NCBI RefSeq assembly: GCF_009649815.1
Contig: NZ_WJIC01000027.1
Location: 34,901 to 98,900 of the forward strand
Source: Nocardia sp. SYP-A9097
Lineage (GTDB): Bacteria > Actinomycetota > Actinomycetes > Mycobacteriales > Mycobacteriaceae
Length of the DNA: 64,000 nucleotides
Direction: 5' to 3'
Position numbers and translations under genes: made by a program. Positions within the stretch are counted from its first letter, which is position 1, and each line of letters begins with the position of its first letter. The notes beneath the pieces are model-generated. The model saw nothing but the letters and a program-made list of their open reading frames with translations, was not told the origin of the DNA and ran no database searches. Shown here one piece after another: positions 11,801 to 22,200 of the stretch.

Positions 11801-14800
11801 TGCGCTATCGCATCGCGTGGCGTCGGCTCGCCGACCCGCCGGCCGCGGTACTCACCGGCCGGTGGCTGCTCGTGCTGCCTGCCGGGGAGAGTGAATCGCC
11901 TCACGCCCAATGGATTACGCGCACCCTGACCGAAATCGGCGCCGAGGTCGACCACGTCGAACTCGCCGACACGGACGCCGACCGCGAGTCGGCCGCTGCC
12001 CGCCTCGCTGACCTCGAGCGGACCGGCGCCCGCGGAGCCGGCCGTGACGCGCCGACCGGCATCGTCTCCCTGCTGGCCATCGCCGAGCACCCGCACCCGG
12101 GGTATCCGGCCCTGCCCGCCGGTACCGCGCTGACTATCGCTCTGCTGCAAGCGCTGTGCGATCTCGGTTGGGCAACCCCGCTGTGGTGCGTGAGCACCGG
12201 CGCGGTCACCACCGGCGCCGCGGATCCGCTCACCGCTCCCCGGCAGGCGATGGTCTGGGGCACCGGCCTGGTGGCCGCCCTGGAGCAGCCGCAGCGCTGG
12301 GGCGGCCTGCTCGATCTGCCGCCGCAACCGGATGAACTCGCCCGGTTGCGATTCGGCGCTGCCCTGAGCGGGGCGGGCGATGTGGCGGGCGAAGATCAGC
12401 TCGCACTCCGGTCGAGCGGATTGTTCGCCCGAAGGCTGGTGCACGCCCCCCGGCCGGTGACAGCTCACGCGGTCGCGGCGGACGGCGACGCCGCACCGGG
12501 TGGGCTCGAAGGTCCGGATCGCCGCCCCTGGCGTCCGCGTGGCACAGTCCTGTTGACCGGCGGCACCGGGGCCGTGGGCGGGCATCTCGCCCGCTGGCTG
12601 GCCCGCGGCGGCGCCGAGCATCTGGTGCTGCCGGGCCGGCGTGGCGCGGACGCACCCACCGCCGAGCGATTGCGTGCAGACCTCACCGCGCACGGCGCCC
12701 GGCTGAGCATGCCCGTCTGTGACCTCGCCGACCGTGACCAGGTCGAGCGGCTGCTCGCCGACCTCGACGCACAGGGCACGCCGGTCACCGCTGTGGTGCA
12801 CGCCGCCGCGTTCATCGCCCTCGCGCCGCTCGCGACCGCCCCGATCGGAGCATTCGCCGACGTGGTGGCGGCCAAGGCCGCCGGCGCCGCGCACCTGGAC
12901 GCGCTGCTGGACCGGGACCTCGACGCCTTCGTCCTGATCTCCTCGATCGCCGGCCTCTGGGGCAGCGGGGACCACGGGGCCTACGCCGCGGGCAACGCCT
13001 ACCTGCACGCGCTGGCCCAGCACCGCCGCGCCCGCGGACTGACCGCGACCACCGTCGACTGGGGCGTCTGGCAGACCGGTGAACCCGGCGCATCCCCGGA
13101 CGCCGATCTGTTCAAACTCGACGAGCACGGCCTGCGCCGCATGAATCCGCGCACCGCCATCGCCGCTCTGCAGCAGATCCTCGACGACGACGAGACCGTC
13201 CTGGCGGTGGCCGATGTGGACTGGGAACGGTTCGCCCCCGTCTTCGCCTCGCACCGGTCCAGCGCGCTGCTGCAGAGCATTCCCGAGGCCCGCAGCGCGC
13301 TGCAGGGCGCACCGGCCGAATCGCCGGATTCGGTGGCGGCGCCACTGCGCCGGCGGCTGGACGGCCTTCCCGCCGCCGAGCGCACACGGGCCCTGCTCGA
13401 CCTGGTCCGTGCCCAGGCGGCCGCGGTGCTCGGCCACGACTCGCCGCGACAAGTGCCGCCGGGCAAGGCATTCCAGGAGCTGGGCTTCGCCTCGCTGACC
13501 GCCGTCGAACTGCGCAATCGGCTCAATACCGCCACCGGGCTGCGACTGCCCTCCTCGCTCGTCTTCGATCACCCGTCGTCCACCGCGCTCGCCGCACACC
13601 TCGACACTGAGCTGTTCGGCACGCGGACAACCGATTCCATGCGTTCGGTGCCCACCTGGACCCCGGAGATGCCGGCCGCGGCGGACGATGACCTGATCGC
13701 GATCATAGCGATGAGCTGCCGCCTGCCGGGCGGGATCGACACGCCGGAGAAGTTGTGGCAGCTGCTGTACGAGGGCGGCGATACGGTCTGCGGTTTCCCG
13801 GCCGACCGCGGCTGGCCGGCGGCGGAGGAGCTTTACGATCCGGACCCCGACCATCCTGGCACAACGACCACGCAGCACGGCGGATTCCTCTCCGACGCAG
13901 GCGAATTCGACGCAGGCTTCTTCGGCATCTCGCCACGCGAGGCCGTCGCTATGGACCCGCAGCAGCGACTGCTGCTCGAAACCTCCTGGGAGGCAATGGA
14001 ACGCGCGGGCCTGGACCCCGACGCGCTGCGCGGCTCCCGGACCGGCGTCTACGTCGGTGTCAACTACGGCGACTACGGTGCCGCCGTCGCCAGATCCGGG
14101 CAGGGTGAGGGCCACCTGCTCACCGGCAGCGCACCGAGCATCGTCTCCGGTCGCATCGCCTACACCTTCGGACTCGAAGGCCCCGCTCTCACCGTCGACA
14201 CCGCATGCTCGTCCTCGCTGGTGGCCTTGCACACCGCGGTCCGCGCACTGCGCGGCGGCGACTGCACGCTCGCGCTGGTCGGGGGCGTCGCGGTGATGTC
14301 CACACCGGGCGCGATCCTGAGCTTCTCCCGCCAGCGCGGTCTCGCGGGCGACGGTCGGTGCAAGGCCTTCGCCGAGGCCGCCGACGGTATGGGCATGGGC
14401 GAGGGCGTCGGCGTCCTGCTCGTCGAACGCCTCGGCGACGCCCGCCGCAGCGGGCATCCGGTACTGGCCGTGCTCCGCGGCTCCGCCGTGAACTCCGACG
14501 GCGCCAGCAACGGCCTGTCCGCGCCCAACGGTCCGTCCCAGCAGCGCGTCATCCGGGCCGCGCTCGCCGATGCGGGCCTGTCGGCCGCGGACGTCGATGT
14601 TGTCGAGGCGCACGGCACCGGCACCACCCTCGGCGACCCGATCGAAGCACAGGCGCTGCTGGCCACCTACGGACAGGACCGCCCGGCCGGGCGACCGGTA
14701 CTGATCGGCTCGCTCAAATCGAACATCGGCCACACCCAGGCCGCCTCGGGCGTGGCCGGGGTCATGAAAATGGTGCTGGCACTACGCGCCGCGCAGGTTC

Positions 14801-17800
14801 CGCGAACCCTGCACATCGATCGCCCGACCAGCCACGTCGACTGGGACACCGGCGCGGTCACCCTCGCGACCGAATTGCTGCCGTGGCCGGAGACCGGACG
14901 GGCGCGCCGGGCCGCCGTCTCCTCCTTCGGACTCAGCGGCACCAACGCGCACGTCGTTGTGGAGCAGGCGCCGGAATGGGAAGTCGCGCAGGGGAATCCA
15001 GCGCGCGGACCACTGGCCTGGGTGTTGTCCGCCCGCACCCCGGAAGCGCTGGCGGATCAGGCGGTGCGGCTGCGGGAACACCTGGACGCGGACGGCAGCG
15101 TCGACGCCGCCGACGTCGGGCTGGCGCTCGCCGGACGCACCGCGTTCGCGCATCGCCGGGCACTGGTGGGCGACTGCACCGAACTCGCGGCCGCCCTGCA
15201 TGCGGTGGCCGACGGAATCGACACGCCCGCAACGGTATCCGGCGTGCAGGACGCAGAGGGCCGGACCGTGTTCGTGTTCCCGGGTCAGGGCTCCCAATGG
15301 GCGGGCATGGCCCGCGATCTCCTCGCCGAATCACCGGTGTTCATCGACCGGATGACCGAATGCGATGCCGCCCTGTCCGCCCACGTCGACTGGTCGCTGC
15401 TGGATGTGGTGCGCTCGGCCGCCCCGCTGGACCGGGTGGATGTGGTGCAGCCGGTGCTGTTCGCGGTGATGGTGTCGCTGGCCGCCGTCTGGCGCGCGCA
15501 CGGCGTCGAACCCGACGCGGTGATCGGCCACTCCCAGGGCGAGATCGCCGCGGCCGTCGTCGCGGGCGGCCTGTCCCTCGCCGACGGCGCGAAAGTGGTG
15601 GCCCTGCGCTCCCGCGCGCTCGGCGAACTCGCCGGATCGGGTGGCATGGTCTCGATCGCGCTGCCGCTACCGCAGGTAGCGCAGCTGCTCGCACCGTGGG
15701 GCGAGCGCCTGTCCGTCGCCGCGGTGAACGGGCCTGCGGCCGTGGTCATCTCGGGTGAGACCGCGGCGATCACCGAGCTGCTCACCGCCTGCGACAGCGA
15801 CGGCATCCGGGCCCGGCGCATCGACGTGGACTACGCCTCGCATTCGGCGCAGGTGGAGCCGATCGAGTCCGGGCTGCTCCGCGCGCTGGACACGATCACA
15901 CCGGTCGCCGCCGCCGTCCCGCTGTATTCCACGGTGACGGGGGAGTGGCTCGACACGAGCGTCATGGATGCCGGTTACTGGTATGAAAACCTGCGTCGCA
16001 CAGTCGGTTTCGAACCGGCTGTGCGCGACCTGTCGGCACAGGGTTACACCGTCTTCCTCGAGGTCAGCCCGCATCCGGTACTGACCGTCCCGATCGAGGA
16101 GACCCTGGACGCCGCCGGGCACGACGGCGCCGTCCTCGGCACCCTGCGCCGAGACGAGGGCGACCTGCGCCGGCTGCTGCTCTCCCTCGGCGAGGCGTGG
16201 TCGTGCGGACTCCCGGTGAACTGGCCCGCGCTCTTCCCGGACGCCCGGCACACCGACCTGCCGACCTATCCCTTCCGGCATCGCCACTACTGGGCGCTGC
16301 CCGCCGCCGGGACAGCCGGTGCGGATGTGGCCGCGGCGGGCTTGGACGCGGCAGGCCATCCACTGCTCGGCGCCGCCGCGGAGGTCGCCGACACCGGTGA
16401 GATCCTGTGCAGCGGAAGGGTGTCGGTCCATAGCCACCCATGGCTGGCAGACCACGCCATCGCCGATGTGGTGCTGCTGCCCGGTGCGGCGTTCGTCGAG
16501 CTGGCACTGCGCGCCGCCGCCGAAGCCGGGTGCGCCGTGCTCGCCGAACTGACCCTGGAAGCGCCCCTGGTACTGCCCGGCACCGGGGCGGTGCGCATTC
16601 AGATACGGGTAGGGGCACCCGCCGAGGACGGCGCACGCACGCTGACCATCCACTCCCGGCCGGAGGACGGCCCGGATCCACGCTGGCTCCGGCACGCGAC
16701 CGGGACCGTGACCGAGCATGCGGTCCCACCCGTCGCCGAACCCGAGAGCTGGCCGCCACCGGACGCCACGCCGGTGCCGATCGACGACCTCTACGACCGC
16801 TTCGGCGAATCCGGCTACCGCTACGGTCCCGCCTTCCGCGCCGTCCGGGCCGCCTGGCGCCGCGGCAACGAGGTCTTCACCGAGATCCGCCTGCCCGAAA
16901 ACGCTGACCTCGACGCCGCCTCCTACGGCATACACCCCGCCCTGCTCGACGCCGCACTGCACGGCATCCGGCTGGGGCCGGTGGGCGGCGCCGACCCCGA
17001 ACCGGGCACCGCGCGAGTGCCGTTCTCCTGGAATCAGGTGAGCCTGCACGCGGCCGGGGCGACACAATTGCGGATCCAGCTGTCCTTCGACCCCGATGGT
17101 GACGTGACCATCCACGCCTCCGACTTCCACGGGCAACCGGTCGCCTCGGTCGCCGCCCTGGCGGTCCGCCCGATCCGCACCGACGCACTGCGTATCAGCG
17201 CCGCCCCCGACACCCTGTTCCGCGTGGAGTGGAGACCGCTGCCCGGGCCCGGCGCAGCACGACCCGCCGCCGGCCGGTGGGCAGCTCTCGCGCCGCTGAG
17301 CGCCGGCGTCGATCCCCGGACCCGATTCGACCGGCCTGCCGCCGAATCCGAGGCGCCCACCGAGGCGCCCGGTGCTGTTGCCGACTTCGACCGGCTCACA
17401 ACCGAATTCGGAGCCCTCGCAGTGCTCCCGGATACCTTTGCCGATCTCGCTGCCCTCGGCGCCGCGATCGACCGGGGCGCCCCGGTGCCGGACGTGGTCC
17501 TCATCGAATGTCGCTCCGCTGGAGTGGATTCCGCGTCGGTGCACACCATGACGGCCGCCGCGCTGGTGCTGATCCAGCAGTGGCTGGTCGACGATCGGTA
17601 CGCGGACAGCCGGCTGGTCTTCGTGACGAGCGGTGCTGTCGAGGTGTCTCCCGGTGCGGGCACGCCCGACCTGGCGGGCGCGGCGGTCGGCGGTCTCATC
17701 CGCTCGGCACAGTCCGAATATCCGGAGCGCTTCGTATCGGCCGACGCTGCGGACCCGCTGGAACTGCTCGCCCTGCTGCCCGCAGCGCTGGCCGCCGGTG

Positions 17801-19215
17801 AACCGCAGATCGCCGTTCGCGCAGGCGAAGTGCTCGCGGCCAGGTTGATGCGGGCCCCCGCGGCAGCCGCGAACGTGACACCGTTCGACCCGTCGGGCAC
17901 GGTGCTGATCACCGGCGCGAGCGGTGTGCTCGGCGGATTGGTGGCTCGGCATCTGGTGCGCGAGTACGGGATTCGCAGGCTGTTGCTGATCGCCCGCCGA
18001 GGGCCGGACACGCCGGAGGCGGCCGGGCTCGCTGCCGAGCTCGGCGAGCTCGGTGCCGAAGCGGAGTTCGTCGCGTGCGATGTCGCGGACCGCGGGCAGC
18101 TCGCCGCGGCTTTGGCGCGGGTGCCCGCGGCGTATCCGCTGACCGCTGTCGTGCATGCGGCGGGCGTCCTGGACGACGGGATCGTGCCGTCCCTGACCCC
18201 CGAGCGTCTCGCCACGGTATTGCGGCCCAAGGTCGACGGCGCCCTGCATCTGCATGAGCTGACCCGCGGCCTGCCGCTGTCCGCCTTTCTGCTGTTCTCC
18301 TCCGCTGCCGGTGTCATCGGCACTGCGGGACAAGCCAATTACGCCGCCGCCAATGCGTTCCTCGACGCGCTGGCAGGCAGCAGACGCGCACAGGGCCTGC
18401 CCGCCCGATCCATCGCGTGGGGACTGTGGGAGCGACGCAGTGCGATGACCGGCAGTCTCGACGAGGCCGGACGGGGGCGGATCATCCGCGCAGGTGTGGC
18501 GGCCTTCTCCGACGCCGAGGGTCTCGAACTGTTCGACGAGGTACTGCGGCGGGACGAGGCACTGCTGGTACCCGTACGCCTGGACCTGGGCAGGCAGCGC
18601 CCGGCGACCGAGGTACCCGCTCTGCTGCGGGGGCTCGTCCGCGGCGTGGTCCGGCCGCGGGCGGCCACCGCCGTCGCCGCCGAGGCGAACACCCTGCGCC
18701 AACGCCTCACCGAAGCCGATGCACAGGAGCGGAAGACGTTGCTGGAGGACCTCGTCCGCGAGAAGGTCGCCCGGGTGCTCCGGTATCCGGTGGTCGCCGA
18801 GGTCGATCCGGAACTAGCCTTCCAGGAGCTCGGATTCGACTCGCTGACCGCCGTCGAGTTGCGCAACCAGCTGACCGCGGTGACCGGATTGCGTTTGCCC
18901 GCGACCCTCGTCTTCGACCATCCGACCCCCGAGGCCGTGGCGGGGTATATCGCCGAGCGCCTGGCCCCCGCGGCCGGGCCGGCAGGCGATCTCGGCGATG
19001 CGTCCAGAGACATCGACGACGAATCGGTGCGCCGCCTGCTGGCGGCGATCTCACCACAGCGCCTGCGGTCGGCCGGGCTGCTGGACGCACTGCTGCGGCT
19101 GGGAGAACCGCCGCGGCCCGCAGCGGACGACCTGGAATCGATTGCACCGGAATCGATCGCGGACATGGATGTGGACGGTCTGGTCCGCATGGCCCTCGGC
19201 GACGGCCGTGCCTGA
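8893..19215 (+). CDS. Modular type I polyketide synthase B: KS-AT-KR-ACP / KS-AT-DH-KR-ACP
   Basis: The GTG at 8893 is chosen because GGAGGA lies 5 bases upstream and translation opens with a classic N-terminal docking coiled coil (EQKLREYLNRVTIDLQ); the longer in-frame start overlaps gene A. 3440 residues. Module 1: KS (Cys 198), AT (Ser 654, RVDVVQ and YASH, methylmalonyl type), KR (Rossmann near 1217, no LDD, Trp in the GLWGSG loop and His three residues before catalytic Tyr 1364: A2-type fingerprint), ACP with GFASL instead of GFDSL (Ser 1534). Module 2: KS (Cys 1772), AT (Ser 2214, YASH), DH (His 2521, but Asp replaces Gly in HxxxGxxxxP), B-type KR (LDD, Tyr 3150), ACP (Ser 3317), then a C-terminal docking domain. 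Predicted output is a methyl-branched secondary alcohol followed by a methyl-branched trisubstituted alkene, as at C6/C7 and C4/C5 of bafilomycin. Confidence 0.97.
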   Translation: MTEQKLREYLNRVTIDLQRTRRQLAEAEAAGHEPIAIVAMGCRFPGGVRTPEQLWELLAEGRDTTTTVPQDRGWDIASLSAGNVSCRGAFIDGVADFDAAFFAVSPHEATAMDPQQRLLLTTVWEAVERAGIDPAALRGTATGIYAAAVDQGYAQVALAAPEAVRNFIVTGNSMSVLAGRVSYALGLEGPALTVDTACSSSLVGVHLATQALRRRECTLALAAGVTVMSLPLVYAEFGRQGAMSADGRCKAFSATADGTGWGEGVGVLLLERLSDAHRNGHPVLAVIRGSALNQDGASNGLTAPNGPSQQRLLRAALADAGLTAADVDAVEAHGTGTTLGDPIEADALLATYGQDRPEDRPLWLGSLKSNIGHTQAAAGVAGVIKTVLALEHGVLPRSLHITEPTTHVDWSGGNVRLLTEDRPWPRAERPRRAGISAFGMSGTNAHVILEQAPDPEPGGARSHPPVAPYALAGRTPAALRDQAVRLAGFLSADPVQGLADIGFSLATTRTAFEHRATVIAADRAELLAGLGALARDLDPVRTGPAAPSNIVVGETDSNVGGTVLVFPGQGAQWDGMARALLAESPVFAASIAECEQALTGLVDWSLTDVLCGAAGAPSLERVDVVQPALFAMMVSLAALWRSWGVEPAAVVGHSQGEIAAAVVAGGLSPADGAKVVALRSRAIGALAGRGGMVAVALGQEDAEAEIAPWTGRLAVAAVNGPAAVVVSGDPDALAELVARCGERGVRATTVPVDYASHSAQVEAIGDELRTALADIAPRSGRIPLFSTVTGERLDTAEMNADYWYRNLRSTVRFDAAIRDLARAGHDVFVEASPHPVLTVPIQDTLEAAGLHTAAVTGTLRRGEGDLRQVLTSAAVLWTRGVTVDWTTAFAGARAVVLPTYPFQERRFWPEPAEPAGDAGTPADNGFWDLVDRGDPDELARVLAVDAEPLAKVLPALEAWRRGRGEPADPLRYRIAWRRLADPPAAVLTGRWLLVLPAGESESPHAQWITRTLTEIGAEVDHVELADTDADRESAAARLADLERTGARGAGRDAPTGIVSLLAIAEHPHPGYPALPAGTALTIALLQALCDLGWATPLWCVSTGAVTTGAADPLTAPRQAMVWGTGLVAALEQPQRWGGLLDLPPQPDELARLRFGAALSGAGDVAGEDQLALRSSGLFARRLVHAPRPVTAHAVAADGDAAPGGLEGPDRRPWRPRGTVLLTGGTGAVGGHLARWLARGGAEHLVLPGRRGADAPTAERLRADLTAHGARLSMPVCDLADRDQVERLLADLDAQGTPVTAVVHAAAFIALAPLATAPIGAFADVVAAKAAGAAHLDALLDRDLDAFVLISSIAGLWGSGDHGAYAAGNAYLHALAQHRRARGLTATTVDWGVWQTGEPGASPDADLFKLDEHGLRRMNPRTAIAALQQILDDDETVLAVADVDWERFAPVFASHRSSALLQSIPEARSALQGAPAESPDSVAAPLRRRLDGLPAAERTRALLDLVRAQAAAVLGHDSPRQVPPGKAFQELGFASLTAVELRNRLNTATGLRLPSSLVFDHPSSTALAAHLDTELFGTRTTDSMRSVPTWTPEMPAAADDDLIAIIAMSCRLPGGIDTPEKLWQLLYEGGDTVCGFPADRGWPAAEELYDPDPDHPGTTTTQHGGFLSDAGEFDAGFFGISPREAVAMDPQQRLLLETSWEAMERAGLDPDALRGSRTGVYVGVNYGDYGAAVARSGQGEGHLLTGSAPSIVSGRIAYTFGLEGPALTVDTACSSSLVALHTAVRALRGGDCTLALVGGVAVMSTPGAILSFSRQRGLAGDGRCKAFAEAADGMGMGEGVGVLLVERLGDARRSGHPVLAVLRGSAVNSDGASNGLSAPNGPSQQRVIRAALADAGLSAADVDVVEAHGTGTTLGDPIEAQALLATYGQDRPAGRPVLIGSLKSNIGHTQAASGVAGVMKMVLALRAAQVPRTLHIDRPTSHVDWDTGAVTLATELLPWPETGRARRAAVSSFGLSGTNAHVVVEQAPEWEVAQGNPARGPLAWVLSARTPEALADQAVRLREHLDADGSVDAADVGLALAGRTAFAHRRALVGDCTELAAALHAVADGIDTPATVSGVQDAEGRTVFVFPGQGSQWAGMARDLLAESPVFIDRMTECDAALSAHVDWSLLDVVRSAAPLDRVDVVQPVLFAVMVSLAAVWRAHGVEPDAVIGHSQGEIAAAVVAGGLSLADGAKVVALRSRALGELAGSGGMVSIALPLPQVAQLLAPWGERLSVAAVNGPAAVVISGETAAITELLTACDSDGIRARRIDVDYASHSAQVEPIESGLLRALDTITPVAAAVPLYSTVTGEWLDTSVMDAGYWYENLRRTVGFEPAVRDLSAQGYTVFLEVSPHPVLTVPIEETLDAAGHDGAVLGTLRRDEGDLRRLLLSLGEAWSCGLPVNWPALFPDARHTDLPTYPFRHRHYWALPAAGTAGADVAAAGLDAAGHPLLGAAAEVADTGEILCSGRVSVHSHPWLADHAIADVVLLPGAAFVELALRAAAEAGCAVLAELTLEAPLVLPGTGAVRIQIRVGAPAEDGARTLTIHSRPEDGPDPRWLRHATGTVTEHAVPPVAEPESWPPPDATPVPIDDLYDRFGESGYRYGPAFRAVRAAWRRGNEVFTEIRLPENADLDAASYGIHPALLDAALHGIRLGPVGGADPEPGTARVPFSWNQVSLHAAGATQLRIQLSFDPDGDVTIHASDFHGQPVASVAALAVRPIRTDALRISAAPDTLFRVEWRPLPGPGAARPAAGRWAALAPLSAGVDPRTRFDRPAAESEAPTEAPGAVADFDRLTTEFGALAVLPDTFADLAALGAAIDRGAPVPDVVLIECRSAGVDSASVHTMTAAALVLIQQWLVDDRYADSRLVFVTSGAVEVSPGAGTPDLAGAAVGGLIRSAQSEYPERFVSADAADPLELLALLPAALAAGEPQIAVRAGEVLAARLMRAPAAAANVTPFDPSGTVLITGASGVLGGLVARHLVREYGIRRLLLIARRGPDTPEAAGLAAELGELGAEAEFVACDVADRGQLAAALARVPAAYPLTAVVHAAGVLDDGIVPSLTPERLATVLRPKVDGALHLHELTRGLPLSAFLLFSSAAGVIGTAGQANYAAANAFLDALAGSRRAQGLPARSIAWGLWERRSAMTGSLDEAGRGRIIRAGVAAFSDAEGLELFDEVLRRDEALLVPVRLDLGRQRPATEVPALLRGLVRGVVRPRAATAVAAEANTLRQRLTEADAQERKTLLEDLVREKVARVLRYPVVAEVDPELAFQELGFDSLTAVELRNQLTAVTGLRLPATLVFDHPTPEAVAGYIAERLAPAAGPAGDLGDASRDIDDESVRRLLAAISPQRLRSAGLLDALLRLGEPPRPAADDLESIAPESIADMDVDGLVRMALGDGRA

Positions 19216-19240
19216 CCGCGCCGACAGCGAAAGGACTGCT

Positions 19241-22200
19241 ATGACAACGGACCAGGTGGTCGAGGCCCTGCGCGCCTCCGTGCGGGACAATCAGCAACTG
19301 CGCCAGGAGAACCGCACACTGGTCGCGCGGGCGCGGGAGCCGGTGGCGATCGTCGGCATGAGCTGCCGCTTCCCCGGCGGCGTACAGACTCCCGAAGACT
19401 TGTGGCAACTGCTGATGGCCGAGCGCGATGGCGTCACGCCCGTCCCGGCCGACCGCGGGTGGGACCTGCCACAGGAACCGGGCGCACCCGCCCTCGCAGG
19501 CGGATTCCTGCACGATGCAATGGATTTCGACGCCGGATTCTTCGGGATCTCACCGCGCGAGGCCTTGGCGATGGACCCGCAACAGCGACTGCTGCTCGAG
19601 GTCTGCTGGGAGAGCATCGAGCGCGCGGGCATCGATCCGCAACGCCTGCGCGGCGGTGACACCGCCGTTTTCGCGGGCGTCATCAACAGCGACTACGGCA
19701 GCCGCCTCGGCCATACACCCGAGGACCTGGCCGGATTCCTCGGCACCGGAACCATTCCCAGCGTCGTCTCCGGCCGCATCGCCTATCTGCTCGGGCTGCA
19801 GGGGCCCGCGGTGAGCCTGGACACCGCCTGCTCGTCGTCCCTGGTCGCGATTCACCTGGCCTGTCAGGCCCTGCGCGCGGGCGACACCGCCCTCGCCCTC
19901 GCCGGCGGCGTCACCGTGATGTCCGCGCCCGGTGTGCTCAGCGGCGCTGCGCGGCAGGGCGGGCTGGCCCGTGACGGCCGCTGTAAATCGTTCTCCGACA
20001 GCGCCGATGGCGCCGCCTTCGGTGAAGGCGTCGGCATGATCCTGCTGGAGCGCCTCGGCGATGCGCGGCGCAACGGCCATCCGGTGCTGGCGGTCATTCG
20101 CGGCTCGGCCGTCAACCAGGACGGCGCGAGCAACGGCCTGACCGCCCCCAACGGCCCGGCCCAGGTGCGGGTCATTCGAAAAGCCCTGCGCAATGCGGGT
20201 CTGTCGCCCACCGAGGTCGATGCGCTCGAGGCGCACGGCACCGGCACGGTACTCGGTGACCCGATCGAGGCGCAGGCCGTGCTCGAGGTCTACGGCCAGG
20301 ACCGTCCGAGGGGACGCTCGCTGCTGCTGGGTTCACTGAAATCAAATCTGACGCACACGCAGGCGGCGGCCGGAGTCGGCGGTGTCATCAAGATGGTGCT
20401 GGCCATGCGGCAGGGCATGCTGCCGAGGTCGCTGCACATCGATCGGCCGAGCGCACAGATCGATTGGAGCCGAGGCGATGTCGCGCTGCTGACCGAGGCC
20501 GGGCCGTGGCCGGTCACCGGGCAGCCGCGCCGCGCGGCGGTGTCCTCCTTCGGTGCCAGCGGCACCAATGCGCATCTGATTCTCGAGTCCGCGCCCGGTG
20601 ACCCGGATGCCGCGCCGCCGGTCCGCACCGAGGGCCCGACGGCCTGGATCCTCTCCGCCCGGACGCCGTCCGCCCTACGCGCGCAGGCGGAACGGCTGCA
20701 CGCGCATGTCAGCGCCGACCCGGGCCTGCACCCCGCGGACATCGGAATGTCGCTGGCGCTCAGCCGATCCCGATTCCCCGAGCGTGCGGTCGTGGTCGGC
20801 GCCGATCGCGCCGAGCTCCTGGAGACCCTCGGCGAGGTGGCGCGCGCGGACGGTGACCACCGCGGTGCCACCGCCGGGAAGCCCGGCAAGGTCGTGTTCG
20901 TCTTCCCGGGCCTCGGCGCGGAGTGGCCCGGCATGGCCGCCGAGTTACTGGACAGCTCACCGGTTTTCGCTGCCCGCATGGCCGACTGCGCACGCGTGCT
21001 CGCGGACCATCTCGGCTGGTCACCGATCGCGGTGCTGCGGCAGGAGCCCGGCGCGCCCTCGATCGGCCAGGTCGAAGCCCTGCAGCCGGTGCTGTTCTCG
21101 GTGCTGGTATCCCTCGCGGCGGTATGGCAGGCCCACGGCATCGAGCCGGCCGCGGTGGTCGGGCACAGCCAGGGCGAAGTGGCCGCCGCCTGTGTCGCGG
21201 GCATGCTGTCCCTGGAAGACGCCGCCGCGATCGCGGTCGGGCGCAGCCGCGCCCTCGCCGCCGTCACGGGCGGCGGCGCCATGGCCACCGTGCTGCTCAC
21301 CGCCGACGAGGCGGAGAAACTGATCGACGGATACGGCGGCCGCCTCTCGATCGCCGCCGTCAACGGCCCACGCGTGGTCGTGCTCGCCGGCGAGGCCGCC
21401 GCGCTCGACGAATTCCTCGCCGACTCCGACGACGTGATGGCCTTCCGGACCCCGATCGATTACGCGCCACATTCTGCCGTCGTGGATTCGGTCCGCGACA
21501 CCCTGCTCACCTCGCTCGCGGCGGTGACGCCCGGCCCGGGAACCGTCCCGATGCTGTCCACCACCGATGCGGAGTGGGTGCGACCTGCCACGCTGGGACC
21601 GGAGTACTGGTTCCGAAATCTGAGGCAGACAGTGCGTTTCCACGACGCCCTCCGGATCCTCTTCGACGCGGGCTATCGGACGTTCCTCGAGATCGGCCCA
21701 CACCCCACCCTGACGTTCAACATCCAGGACGCGGCCGCTGAAGCTGGTCTCGAGGGCCTCACCGTCCTCGAAACCCTGCGCCGCGGTGAGGGCGACGCAC
21801 ACCGGCTGCTCACGGCATTCGGTCAGGCACACGTGTCCGGCTTGCCGGTCGACTGGCGTCCGGTGTTCGAACAGGCCGGCGCGCGACGAGCCGATCTGCC
21901 GACCTACGCCTTCCAGCGCACGCGCTACTGGCTCGACCCCGCCCCGGCCGGCGGCGACCCCGCCGCCATCGGCCAGGACGACCCTCGCCATCCGCTGCTG
22001 CGCGCCGCCGTCGAGCTGCCCGGCGCGGGCGGCACGATATTCACCGGCCGCCTCTCGGTAACGACCCACCCCTGGCTGGCCGACCACGCCGTGCGCGGCA
22101 CCATCCTCCTGCCCGGCGTCGCCTACCTCGAGATGGCCGCCCACGTGGGCCGCCACCTCGGCTGCGCACTGATCGAGGAGCTCACACTCTCCGCACCCCT

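Noticed and set aside
10642..14733. 1363-codon minus-strand open frame opposite PKS B
   Set aside because: Complement of conserved KR, ACP, KS and AT coding sequence; Arg/Gly/Gln-rich and without motifs.
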